DNA of 24,600 bases from Candidatus Dojkabacteria bacterium (GTDB lineage: Bacteria; Patescibacteriota; Dojkabacteria; J137), in NCBI GenBank assembly GCA_020429545.1, contig JAGQLF010000005.1, forward strand, positions 1 through 24,600, written 5' to 3'. Shown piece after piece: positions 1-6,748 of this stretch. Position numbers and translations under genes: made by a program. How positions within the stretch are numbered: the first letter of the stretch is position 1; the number at the start of each line of letters is the position of its first letter. The notes under the pieces were generated by a model. The model was given only the letters and a program-made list of their open reading frames with translations. It ran no database searches and was not told the origin of the DNA.

Positions 1-20
1 TACCGCTGAGCTATTCCCGC
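1..20 (-). tRNA. 5' end of a tRNA, probably tRNA-Gly (cut by window edge)
   Basis: Read on the minus strand from base 20, the sequence GCGGGAATAGCTCAGCGGTA is a typical tRNA 5' half: acceptor strand, then U8/A9, the GCTC D-stem and a GG-containing D-loop. The GCGGGAA acceptor strand resembles bacterial tRNA-Gly. The anticodon lies outside the window, so identity is inferred. It lies just downstream of tRNA-Leu, consistent with one leftward tRNA transcript. Confidence 0.7.
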
Positions 21-23
21 ATG

Positions 24-105
<82 letters not shown>

Positions 106-109
106 GAAA

Positions 110-191
110 CCGGTGAGACCAGGTTCCAGTCTCCGACGCCACGGTCAAGATATTATCTTTTCCGCCTCCCGGAAACCTACCGGGTCACCGG
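110..191. other. GC-rich, cloverleaf-like spacer between two tRNA genes
   Basis: This 82-nt spacer is far richer in G+C than the surrounding genome. CCGGTGA (110-116) pairs perfectly with TCACCGG (185-191). Immediately inside is CCCGG (168-172)/CCGGG (180-184) with a 7-nt loop, the geometry of a T-arm stacked on a 7-bp acceptor stem. Two more hairpins are visible: GAGAC (115-119)/GTCTC (129-133), and AAGAT (147-151)/ATCTT (155-159) extended by CGG/CCG. No canonical T-loop or anticodon loop is seen on either strand, so I do not call a tRNA. It may be a structured processing spacer, a small RNA, a degenerate tRNA or a palindromic repeat. Confidence 0.5.
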
Positions 192-194
192 ATG

Positions 195-268
195 GGCGAA
201 CGACGGGGCTCGAACCCGCGACCACCAGTGCCACAAACTGGCGCTCTACCAACTGAGCTACATCCACC
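195..268 (-). tRNA. tRNA-His (anticodon GUG)
   Basis: The minus strand gives a D-arm with AGTTGGTA, an anticodon stem CCAGT/ACTGG enclosing TTGTGGC (anticodon GTG), and a T-arm GCGGG TTCGAGC CCCGT. The extra G-1 (base 268) faces C73 (base 195), the hallmark of tRNA-His. The acceptor stem has several G-U pairs. CCA is not encoded (CAT follows C73). It is the first gene of the leftward tRNA cluster. Confidence 0.95.
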
Positions 269-281
269 ATTTTATATTTTA

Positions 282-309
282 ATTATACTGAGTAATTTTT
301 CTAATTAAA
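282..309 (-). promoter_or_regulatory. Putative promoter of the leftward tRNA cluster
   Basis: On the minus strand, TTTAAT (309-304) and TATAAT (287-282) are separated by 16 bp. Predicted initiation falls near 275, just before the tRNA-His 5' end at 268. This is a motif match only. Confidence 0.5.
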
Positions 310-396
310 TCACTTGTTATTATACCGTAATATATTCATTCTACAAAAGGGTATTTAGTGTTTTACATCATACAGAGAATTACGTAGAATTTAGTA

Positions 397-1989
397 ATGG
401 ATAAATTTTTAAGAAATATATTTAAATTAGTTATATATAGTATTCCCTTATTTGTAATAGTTCTGGCAATTTTTCTTGGCTACTACCTAAGAATTACATT
501 TAACACAATCGCTAGGGCTAATTTTGATCAAGATACAAATGACTATAGCCTGATTATACAGGATAAATTTAATCGATATGAGCGATTAATGTCCTATGTT
601 TCAACTACCTTCTCTGCTTTATCTAATGTTGATAGAAAAACATATAACGACTACTTTAATATCTCAAATCTTGAAAACGAGTACCCAGGCGTTTCTTCTA
701 TTAGCTTAGTAAAAGTTGTTCCGGTGAGCGAGATAACTTCGTTTGAAGAGAAAATAAACTCAGATAATTCATTAATATACAATGATACTATCTCTTTTGA
801 TGTTAAACCAATTAACGAGTTTTCGACTATTGGTGACCAATCAGGAAATAGCTATGTAGTCACGTATATATATCCATTTGAAGGTCGTGAAGCTGCACTA
901 GGAGTAGACCTATCTACAGAACAATTAAGAAAAGAGGCAATAGATAAAGCAAATGCTACAAATTCTCCTATAGCATCTCAAATAGTTGAATTTACACTAC
1001 AGAACATAAAAGGTTTTCACCTAATTGCTCCAGTTAAAGAAGTGGATAACGAAGAAACAAAAGACTTTATAACAATAGCATTTAGGTTAAATGATTTTTT
1101 AAATGCATTACAGAATGACCTTCCAGAAAGATCAGGATTATCGATGGAAATATATGACCCCTCTGGAAATATGTCTTTTACAAACCTTGAGGATGCTTTT
1201 GATAAAACAAGTGGCATTAGTAATACATTCCATACAAGTTTGGGACAGAAAGATTGGATAATAAAAACATATGCCAAACCTAATTATGGTCTGGATGACA
1301 CTCTAATTTACGCACCTATACTTGTATCTGCTGTTGGTGTAGCAATTGCAGTTTTATCTGGCTTTATTATATATCTACTATCAATTTCAAACTCAAGAGC
1401 AAGAAAATTAGCTAAAAAACTAACAAAAAATTTAAAGATAACAGAAAAGAGATATAACGATATACTCAATAATACTTCAGCACTCATATATTTGAAGGAT
1501 TTAGAAGGAAATTATCTTTTTGTTAATAAAAGTTTTCTTGAAACACTCGATTTGAAATATAAGCAATTATTAGGCAGAAGAACTATAGATTTATTTGATG
1601 AAGAAATAGCAAAACAAATATTGGTAAATGAAAATAAGGCAATTGAGTCACAATCCGAAGTAAAAACAGAAGAAAAACTTCCTACACTTGATAATGGCAT
1701 TGTCACTTACACTACAATAAAATTTCCATTGATTGACGAAACTGGAGAGGTTTATGGTGTTGCTAGTATTTCAACTAACATTGAAGATAGAAAAGAATTT
1801 GAAGAAGAGCTAACTAAAAGAAATCGTGATCTAGAACAACTAAATCAACTAATGATTAATAGAGAATTAAAAATGGCAGAATTAAAAAAAGAGATTGAAA
1901 GGTTAACTGGTACTAAACAATCAGATGCTAAAGAAGATTCAGTTTTACCTGAGAAGAAAACTACACCTAAACTTATTACAAGACTATAA
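397..1989 (+). CDS. Membrane CHASE-PAS sensor protein without an output domain
   Basis: 530 aa. A hydrophobic segment at residues 12-32 and another at 304-328 bracket an extracytoplasmic region (about 33-303). That region resembles a CHASE ligand-binding domain, with the motif YPGVSSISLVKVVP at 96-109. The cytoplasmic part has a PAS domain (about 349-465, including DLEGNYLFVNKSF and ASISTNIEDRKEFEEEL). It is followed by a charged coiled coil (466-503) and a low-complexity tail. In known families CHASE and PAS normally feed a histidine kinase, GGDEF or cyclase domain; none follows here, and the gene ends at TAA with an intergenic gap and then tRNA-Arg. It may signal by dimerisation, partner with a separate kinase, or be a truncated kinase. 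No Shine-Dalgarno site is apparent at the start. The start is the first ATG in a long open frame. Confidence 0.8.
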   Translation: MDKFLRNIFKLVIYSIPLFVIVLAIFLGYYLRITFNTIARANFDQDTNDYSLIIQDKFNRYERLMSYVSTTFSALSNVDRKTYNDYFNISNLENEYPGVSSISLVKVVPVSEITSFEEKINSDNSLIYNDTISFDVKPINEFSTIGDQSGNSYVVTYIYPFEGREAALGVDLSTEQLRKEAIDKANATNSPIASQIVEFTLQNIKGFHLIAPVKEVDNEETKDFITIAFRLNDFLNALQNDLPERSGLSMEIYDPSGNMSFTNLEDAFDKTSGISNTFHTSLGQKDWIIKTYAKPNYGLDDTLIYAPILVSAVGVAIAVLSGFIIYLLSISNSRARKLAKKLTKNLKITEKRYNDILNNTSALIYLKDLEGNYLFVNKSFLETLDLKYKQLLGRRTIDLFDEEIAKQILVNENKAIESQSEVKTEEKLPTLDNGIVTYTTIKFPLIDETGEVYGVASISTNIEDRKEFEEELTKRNRDLEQLNQLMINRELKMAELKKEIERLTGTKQSDAKEDSVLPEKKTTPKLITRL

Positions 1990-2060
1990 ATAATATCTAC
2001 CCACTGTAGAAGAAATTATCATAAAATGGTAAAATGGCGGAGTTCATTTACGTTGTAAAT

Positions 2061-2134
2061 GCGCCAGTAGCTCAGTTGGATAGAGCAAGCGCCTTCTAAG
2101 CGCTAGGTCAAAGGTTCGAATCCTTTCTGGCGTA
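2061..2134 (+). tRNA. tRNA-Arg (anticodon UCU)
   Basis: The acceptor strands GCGCCAG (2061-2067) and CTGGCGT (2127-2133) pair with one G-U. The D-arm is GCTCAGTTGGATAGAGC. The anticodon stem AGCGC/GCGCT encloses CTTCTAA (anticodon TCT), and the T-arm is AAAGG TTCGAAT CCTTT. The discriminator is A, followed by T-rich DNA, so CCA is not encoded. Confidence 0.95.
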
Positions 2135-2157
2135 TTTTATTTTCTAACTCATGATAA

Positions 2158-2204
2158 GGTCTGGTAGCCTGCCTTCGCTAAAGCTACGGCAAGGCCCACT
2201 AACA
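2158..2204 (+). pseudogene. Fragment of a tRNA-Lys 5' end fused to a palindrome
   Basis: GGTCTGGTAGC (2158-2168) is identical to the first 11 bases of the intact tRNA-Lys at 2352. The match then breaks into an imperfect palindrome containing CTTCGCTAAAGCTACGG. No anticodon or T-arm follows. I read it as a relic of duplication of the neighbouring tRNA-Lys. Confidence 0.6.
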
Positions 2205-2222
2205 CCTTACATTAGAATTAAA

Positions 2223-2350
2223 GGTCTGGTAGCTCAGCGCTCAAGAGATTCTTGAAGAGTAAGCGATGCTAGAAGATCTTAGTCCTACGGAGCTTTAGCG
2301 AAGTAGGAGTAGAGCAGCCCCGACTTTAGTCGGGATTGGTCGCGAGAGTT
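2223..2350 (+). pseudogene. Interrupted tRNA-Lys relic with palindromes in the D-loop and anticodon arm
   Basis: GGTCTGGTAGCTCAGCG (2223-2239) is identical to the 5' end of the intact tRNA-Lys. After about 70 bp of foreign sequence, GTAGAGCAG (2309-2317) and ATTGGTCGCG (2335-2344) resume in the tRNA order. The insert sits in the D-loop and holds two palindromes: TCAAGA/TCTTGA (2241-2255), and TCCTAC/GTAGGA (2283-2308) enclosing AGCTTTAGCG. The anticodon arm is replaced by CCCGACTTTAGTCGGG (2319-2334). The T-arm and 3' acceptor strand are missing. It cannot fold as a functional tRNA. Confidence 0.75.
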
Positions 2351-2351
2351 T

Positions 2352-2423
2352 GGTCTGGTAGCTCAGCGGTAGAGCAGTCGCCTCTTAAGCGATTGGTCGC
2401 GGGTTCGAATCCCGCCCGGATCA
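2352..2423 (+). tRNA. tRNA-Lys (anticodon CUU)
   Basis: The acceptor strands GGTCTGG (2352-2358) and CCGGATC (2416-2422) pair with G-U wobbles. The D-arm is GCTCAGCGGTAGAGC. The stem GTCGC/GCGAT encloses CTCTTAA (anticodon CTT), and the T-arm is GCGGG TTCGAAT CCCGC. The discriminator is A2423, followed by TTCG, so CCA is not encoded here. A second copy of its 3' end, this time followed by CCA, lies at 2762-2777 beyond the GIY-YIG gene. Confidence 0.95.
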
Positions 2424-2425
2424 TT

Positions 2426-2446
2426 CGTCTTCACTTCGTTACGACG
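2426..2446 (+). repeat. Left 21-bp inverted repeat of the GIY-YIG unit
   Basis: Starts CGTCTTCACTT and ends CGTTACGACG. It is the exact reverse complement of 2741-2761. The arm is also internally self-complementary at its edges (TTCGTC/GACGAA, using flanking bases), so it could form a hairpin just after tRNA-Lys. Confidence 0.85.
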
Positions 2447-2487
2447 AAATGGAGCCAACTTCCCCATATAACTTTTATTTATAAAAA

Positions 2488-2748
2488 ATGTATTACGTAT
2501 ATATTTTATATAGTGAATCATTAAATAAAACTTATACAGGTGAGACATCTAATTTAAGAAAAAGATTAGTGGGTCATAAGAGTGGGAATACTCAAACAAC
2601 AAGAAATTCGAGTGATTATAAACTTGTATGGTATGCCTCATCCATAGATCAATTAAAGGCAAAAAAATTTGAAAGATATTTAAAAACTAGTTCTGGAAGA
2701 GCTTTTATAAAGAAAAGACTGTTAGGGAAGTTAGTAGGGTCGTCGTAA
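2488..2748 (+). CDS. Small GIY-YIG endonuclease-domain protein (UPF0213/YhbQ type)
   Basis: 86 aa, a stand-alone GIY-YIG domain. MYYVYILYS at the start and KTYTGETSNLRKRL (residues 14-27) supply the two tyrosine motifs and the conserved arginine. KAKKFERYLKT near residue 58 supplies the metal-binding glutamate. The length matches the UPF0213 family, small proteins related to the nuclease domains of UvrC and homing endonucleases; most members have no defined function. The gene is the only ORF between perfect 21-bp inverted repeats and duplicated tRNA-Lys ends. Its stop codon lies inside the right repeat (CGTCGTAACG). That context suggests a selfish or homing-type element, which is inference; a housekeeping nuclease is also possible. 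Confidence 0.85.
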   Translation: MYYVYILYSESLNKTYTGETSNLRKRLVGHKSGNTQTTRNSSDYKLVWYASSIDQLKAKKFERYLKTSSGRAFIKKRLLGKLVGSS

Positions 2749-2761
2749 CGAAGTGAAGACG
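2741..2761 (-). repeat. Right 21-bp inverted repeat of the GIY-YIG unit
   Basis: Exact reverse complement of 2426-2446. It contains the GIY-YIG stop codon (TAA at 2746-2748) and directly abuts the second copy of the tRNA-Lys 3' end (2762-2774), which is followed by CCA at 2775-2777. Confidence 0.85.
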
Positions 2762-2851
2762 CCCGCCCGGATCACCATTCATCTTCGCTAAAACCACGAC
2801 GAAATTATTTTCCTCTACTTTTTTAATAATCTACTCATCTAAATCTCTACA

Positions 2852-2860
2852 TGATAAAAT
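2852..2860 (+). promoter_or_regulatory. Extended -10 box for folD
   Basis: TGATAAAAT matches the extended -10 pattern TGnTATAAT with one change. It ends 5 bases before the folD ATG, so transcription should begin at or very near the start codon (leaderless mRNA). No Shine-Dalgarno site is present. Confidence 0.5.
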
Positions 2861-2865
2861 AACCA

Positions 2866-3750
2866 ATGGCAAATATTATTGATGGGAAAATTAGAGCAGA
2901 TAAAATTTTATCTGATTTAAAAGAGGATATTTCTAATCTACAAGAAGTACCCAGATTAGCAATTTTTCTAGCATCAGATGACTATGAAAGTGAGGTTTTT
3001 GTTAATTTAAAGATGAAAAAGGCACATGAGATTGGTATGGAAACAAAATTATATCAGTTTCCACTTGCTACCAGCTCTGAGGATCTAACAAGAGAACTAA
3101 GAAAATTAAGAAGTAATGTTGGTGTTCACGGTGCACTATTACAACTACCAATGTTTGATCATCTTAGAGATTTTAGAAAACAAATTGTTGATGCAATACC
3201 ATATGACAAAGATGCAGATGGTTTAACGGCATACCAACAAGGTAAATCTTGTCATTTGCATGAAGATTCAATACCACCAGCAACAGTAGAAGCAGTACTT
3301 GAGTGTTTAGATGAATGCTTTGAACAAAATTTAACTTGGCAAAATATTACTAGCGGTAATGATGAACTTGATATTTTAAAATCACAAAATGTTGTTATAG
3401 TTAACAATAGTAATCTAATTGGTAAACCGTTGGCTGCGATTTTAAGCTCCCTTGGGGCTACAGTTACTATTGCTAATGAATTTACAAACGAGCTTGGCTA
3501 CTTTACATCTAGAGCAGATATTTTAATAACTGCAACAGGTAAAACAAATATAATTAATCACGAAATGGTTAAAGAAGGTGCCATTGTTATTGACGTAACA
3601 AGTACAAAAGTTAATGATCAAATTTTAGGTGATGTTATACAAGATGAAGCCTTGTTAAATAAAGTAAGTTATATTACTCCAGTTCCAGGTGGAGTTGGTC
3701 CATTAACAGTTGCTTGTTTATTAAGAAATGTTATTAGACTTTGCTCTTAG
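2866..3750 (+). CDS. folD: Bifunctional methylene-THF dehydrogenase / methenyl-THF cyclohydrolase
   Basis: 294 aa, normal FolD length. FolD interconverts 5,10-methylene-, methenyl- and 10-formyl-tetrahydrofolate in the cytosol with NAD(P). Visible signatures are SEVFVNLKMKKAHEIG (residues 42-57, holding the catalytic Lys49), LLQLPM, DKDADGL (substrate-binding Asp), SNLIGKPLA, and the C-terminal YITPVPGGVGPLTVA. The usual active-site Tyr of the SxxYxxxK motif is Phe here (S42, F45, K49). The gene converges on glyA, overlapping it by 3 bp at the stops. GlyA produces the methylene-THF that FolD uses, so the pair forms a one-carbon module. A -10 box abuts the start. Confidence 0.93.
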   Translation: MANIIDGKIRADKILSDLKEDISNLQEVPRLAIFLASDDYESEVFVNLKMKKAHEIGMETKLYQFPLATSSEDLTRELRKLRSNVGVHGALLQLPMFDHLRDFRKQIVDAIPYDKDADGLTAYQQGKSCHLHEDSIPPATVEAVLECLDECFEQNLTWQNITSGNDELDILKSQNVVIVNNSNLIGKPLAAILSSLGATVTIANEFTNELGYFTSRADILITATGKTNIINHEMVKEGAIVIDVTSTKVNDQILGDVIQDEALLNKVSYITPVPGGVGPLTVACLLRNVIRLCS

Positions 3751-5063
3751 TTAGGAAGCTTATATTTCTGGCATAAACCATCTACTTTCAATCTTAAATC
3801 GCCATATTGATCTTCATTATTTTTCAACATATTGAACACTTCTACAATTATTTCTGCAACTTCTTTTATTGCATCTTCCTTCATTCCTCTTGTTGTTAAA
3901 ATTGGAGTTCCAAGACGCAGACCAGATGGATCCACAGGACTCCCTTTTTCGTATGGAACAGTGTTCTTATTTGCAATAATACCAATCTCTGCAAGTTTTG
4001 AAGCAAAATCAGCGCCACTTACGCCAGCACTCAAAACTTCAACTAAAACTAAATGCTTATCAGTCCCTCCTGTTATAACATTTAAACCTGCATTAACTAA
4101 CTCTTCAGCTAAAATCTGAGCATTTTTGACCACCTGATTTGCGTAATCCTGAAACTCTTTTGTATCTGCTTCAATTAAAGCTTGGCCAACTCCGGCTATA
4201 GTGTGGTTAAATGGTCCACCTTGTAGTCCTGGAAAAACAGCTCTATCTAACTTTTTAGCAAATTCTCTTTTACACATTGCAACAGCCCCCTTTGGTCCTC
4301 TTAGAGTTTTATGAGTTGTGAATGTGACAAAGTCCGCATATTTAAATGGTGAAGGTACAGCACCACCTGCAATTAAACCTGCCTCGTGAGCAACATCTGC
4401 ATGGTAATATGCTCCAACTTTATCGGCAATTTCTCGCATTCTTTTGTAATCAATATCCCTTGGATAAGCTGTACCTCCTGTAATTATTAGCTTAGGCTTT
4501 TCTTGAATTGCTAATTTTTCAATTTCATCATAGTCAAAAACAAAAGTACTAGGATCAGTTTTATATTGCACAATATCAAAAACTTTAGAAGTAAAGTTTA
4601 CTTTCTTTTTTCCACCTTTATAGGCAATTCCTTCGGACTCTAATGAATCATCTCTATCTTTTTTAGAACTATAAGACCAACCATGGCTAAGATGCCCACC
4701 ATCAGGTAAATACATGCTCAAAATCTTATCTCCTGGCTCAAGAATAGATGTATATACAGCTAAATTAGCAGCACTTCCAGACAAAACCTGAACATTTGCA
4801 TGCCAATTATTCTGGACCTCTTTTGAATCGTGCTTTGTCATAACTTTTACAGCCATATCTCTCACAAAACTTTCAAGCTCATCTATAACTTCATTCCCTT
4901 CGTAATATCTTGCTGCAGGGTATCCTTCTGAATATTTATGCATAAAAACAGAACCAACGGCTTCTCTAACTTCTTTAGAAGTGTAGTTTTCTGAAGGAAT
5001 CATTCCTAGGGTATTATGTTGCCTATCGTATTCTTTTTGAATTAACTCTTTAATTTTATTCAT
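3747..5063 (-). CDS. glyA: Serine hydroxymethyltransferase
   Basis: 438 aa. GlyA is a PLP enzyme that converts serine plus tetrahydrofolate into glycine plus methylene-THF. Diagnostic segments are MIPSENYTS (21-29), HKYSEGYPAARYYEGN (42-57), HADVAHEAGLIAGG (221-234, with the PLP-contacting Asp223) and FVTFTTHKTLRGPKGA (Schiff-base Lys252). FPGLQGGPFNH and SGLRLGTPILTTRGM complete the C-terminal half. Compared with typical GlyA there is a short lysine-rich insertion around residues 133-155. It is convergent with folD. No promoter was identified with confidence in the AT-rich DNA upstream, which also carries a dispersed-repeat-like sequence. Confidence 0.95.
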   Translation of the reverse strand: MNKIKELIQKEYDRQHNTLGMIPSENYTSKEVREAVGSVFMHKYSEGYPAARYYEGNEVIDELESFVRDMAVKVMTKHDSKEVQNNWHANVQVLSGSAANLAVYTSILEPGDKILSMYLPDGGHLSHGWSYSSKKDRDDSLESEGIAYKGGKKKVNFTSKVFDIVQYKTDPSTFVFDYDEIEKLAIQEKPKLIITGGTAYPRDIDYKRMREIADKVGAYYHADVAHEAGLIAGGAVPSPFKYADFVTFTTHKTLRGPKGAVAMCKREFAKKLDRAVFPGLQGGPFNHTIAGVGQALIEADTKEFQDYANQVVKNAQILAEELVNAGLNVITGGTDKHLVLVEVLSAGVSGADFASKLAEIGIIANKNTVPYEKGSPVDPSGLRLGTPILTTRGMKEDAIKEVAEIIVEVFNMLKNNEDQYGDLRLKVDGLCQKYKLPN

Positions 5064-5096
5064 GATTTTAAAGACTAAATTATTTATATTAAGAAT

Positions 5097-5124
5097 GTCA
5101 TGGTGAGCTTATCGAACCATCGAA
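5097..5124. repeat. Dispersed-repeat-like inverted sequence
   Basis: GTCATGGTGAGCTTATCGAA is followed by CCATCGAA, with ATGGT (5100-5104) facing ACCAT (5116-5120). The wording is familiar to me as a repeat scattered through many bacterial genomes, including candidate phyla. Within this window it occurs once, so the repeat call rests on recognition only. Confidence 0.4.
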
Positions 5125-5157
5125 TTTCTTTTTTTCTAGTTTCGAATTTTTTTTATT

Positions 5158-5526
5158 CTAGTCTTTTAAGTCATCAGAGAGTTGTTTTAATTCATCTATA
5201 GTTATAGTACCGTTTTCCTGAATGTTTTTAAACACAGGTTTTAAATCATCAATTTCTTCTTGTGTTAAACCAAGTTCGTTTTCATAATAATTTACTTTCG
5301 ATTTTTCTCCAGCTTTAAAACCAACTCCATAAGAAATCAATACTGCAATACAAATTAGGAGAATAAAGATTATCTTTCCACCAATTGGCAATCTTATAAA
5401 AAACTTAACAATTGTCATAAATAAAAACCAAATAGTTTTTAGGATCGAAGCAAAAATTGAAAAGAACGATGAAGCTAATCCAGAACCTGATTCGTTAGTT
5501 TCTTCATGCATTGTTTCGTCTTCCAT
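5158..5526 (-). CDS. Small membrane protein with a degenerate EF-hand-like tail
   Basis: 122 aa, no family recognised. An acidic N-terminus is followed by a hydrophobic stretch (about 15-45) and a strong membrane segment (about 52-71, IIFILLICIAVLISYGVGF). The C-terminal tail reads LTQEEIDDLKPVFKNI (95-110), then QENGTITIDELKQL. This lines up with the helix-loop-helix of calmodulin-type EF hands (LTxEQIxEFKxAF, then a loop with Gly at position 6, Ile at 8 and Glu at 12). The first calcium-binding acidic positions are Asn/Gln here, so binding is doubtful. It stands alone between glyA and the recombinase gene. The start is the first ATG in the frame. Confidence 0.65.
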   Translation of the reverse strand: MEDETMHEETNESGSGLASSFFSIFASILKTIWFLFMTIVKFFIRLPIGGKIIFILLICIAVLISYGVGFKAGEKSKVNYYENELGLTQEEIDDLKPVFKNIQENGTITIDELKQLSDDLKD

Positions 5527-5641
5527 TTATTTGTATTAAATAAAGTAATTATACACGATAGTAGGTAGTTAGAGAGTAGAAAATTAGAAAGTAGAAAAAT
5601 AAATTATTTCTATAATCTATTCATCTACTGCCTACTACCTA

Positions 5642-6748
5642 ATGATGTATACTATATATATGAAGGGAGCACTAGATAGAGTAAAAGATGTAAACTCAAG
5701 AACAACATTGAGCCCATACACACTACCTCATCTAAGGGAATTTATGTTGAGTCTTAAAAACGACAACTATTCTAAAAAGACTTTAGATAATTATGCCCGT
5801 GATTTAGAAATATTTTCCGCTTTCTTATTCTATATTGAAACTTCTTTTAAAGATATTACCAAGCTAGATATTATTGAATACAAAGGATTTTTAAGAGATC
5901 AAAACTATATTCCAATTCTTCATGCATTTCAAAAAAATGAAGAGTTAACACAAGAAATTATCAATAAAAGTAAAAGTGAAATTTCAGAAAAGAAAAAGGC
6001 TTTGTATAAAGGTCAGCTTTCAGATAATTCTGTTAATCGAATGCTTTCTGCATTAAGAAGATATTTAACATTTTTAGACGATATAGACAAAGAACCTCCG
6101 TTGCCAGCAACAGCAATTAAAATGATTAAGGCAGAGAAGAAAGAAAAACAAGTTGCAGAATTTGAAGAGTTAGTAAAACTTTTAGAATATCCCACTGAGT
6201 TTGAAAATGACCCAATAGTATCTGCAAGAAACAGAGCAATTTTAGAGCTTATTTTTTCTACAGGAATGAGAATTTCTGAAGTAGTTAGTCTAGATAGAGA
6301 TATGATTAGAATTGAAAATAATGCTATTGCTGACAGTAAAATTTATGTAATGGGAAAAGGGAAAAAGCAAAGATTTGTTTACCTAACAGAACGAGCAATT
6401 CATTATTTAAATGAGTATTTAAAGTTTAGAACAGATGAGTATCCTGCTTTCTTTATTCCAACTAAAGGGACAAGAAAAGCAACAGAAAATCCTTACATTG
6501 TAAGAATCTCACAAAATTATATTCAAATGAAAATAGCCGAATATAGAAAGAGATTGGGAATTATTGTGCCTACAAGTGCACATAGTTTAAGACACGGTTT
6601 TGCAACTTATTTAGCAGAAGAGGGGGCAAATCCAGCTGCAATTCAAAGGTTATTGGGACATTCAAGTTTGCAAACTACTTCAAGATATGTGCATGCTTCA
6701 GATAAATTTGCAGAAACTGCTCACAGAGAGCATCATCCGCTTAACTAG
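5642..6748 (+). CDS. Xer-type tyrosine recombinase
   Basis: 368 aa. N-terminal SAM-like core-binding domain (about 27-150) and C-terminal catalytic domain (about 170-360). All catalytic residues are visible: Arg210 in STGMRISE, Lys239 in MGKGKKQR, His314/Arg317 in AHSLRHGF, His340 in LLGHSS, and the nucleophile Tyr349 in TSRYVHAS. Length and layout fit the XerC/XerD/XerH group, which resolves chromosome dimers at dif; an integrase of a lost element is the alternative. The core-binding domain is longer than in E. coli Xer, with a lysine-rich stretch at 108-124. The ATG at 5660 (residue 7) could also be the start, since the first bases contain a TATA-rich stretch. Its stop overlaps that of the convergent downstream operon (CTAG). 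Confidence 0.88.
   Translation: MMYTIYMKGALDRVKDVNSRTTLSPYTLPHLREFMLSLKNDNYSKKTLDNYARDLEIFSAFLFYIETSFKDITKLDIIEYKGFLRDQNYIPILHAFQKNEELTQEIINKSKSEISEKKKALYKGQLSDNSVNRMLSALRRYLTFLDDIDKEPPLPATAIKMIKAEKKEKQVAEFEELVKLLEYPTEFENDPIVSARNRAILELIFSTGMRISEVVSLDRDMIRIENNAIADSKIYVMGKGKKQRFVYLTERAIHYLNEYLKFRTDEYPAFFIPTKGTRKATENPYIVRISQNYIQMKIAEYRKRLGIIVPTSAHSLRHGFATYLAEEGANPAAIQRLLGHSSLQTTSRYVHASDKFAETAHREHHPLN

Larger units (their letters stand above)
2411..2774 (+). mobile_element. Candidate minimal GIY-YIG mobile unit at the tRNA-Lys 3' end
   Basis: The 13-bp tRNA 3' end CCCGCCCGGATCA occurs at 2411-2423 and again at 2762-2774. Between the copies lie 21-bp perfect inverted repeats (2426-2446 and 2741-2761) and one small GIY-YIG endonuclease gene. 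The similarity between flanks extends past the repeat: the DNA after 2777 (CATTCATCTTCGCTAA...GACGAAAT) resembles the DNA after 2422. Direct repeats of a tRNA 3' end are classic attachment-site or target-duplication signatures. No integrase or transposase is present inside, so the mechanism is unknown. The alternative is local duplication around a repeat-rich tRNA locus. Confidence 0.55.

Noticed and set aside
2336..2548. Open frames on both strands across tRNA-Lys
   Set aside because: They read through a functional tRNA and the inverted repeat; no protein-like features.
3832..4119. 95-codon + strand frame inside glyA
   Set aside because: Antisense shadow of a well-conserved gene. The same holds for the frames at 1017-1277, 1512-1706, 6013-6195, 10029-10322, 11448-11630, 13287-13580, 15640-15909, 17397-17627, 24069-24254 and 24387-24587.
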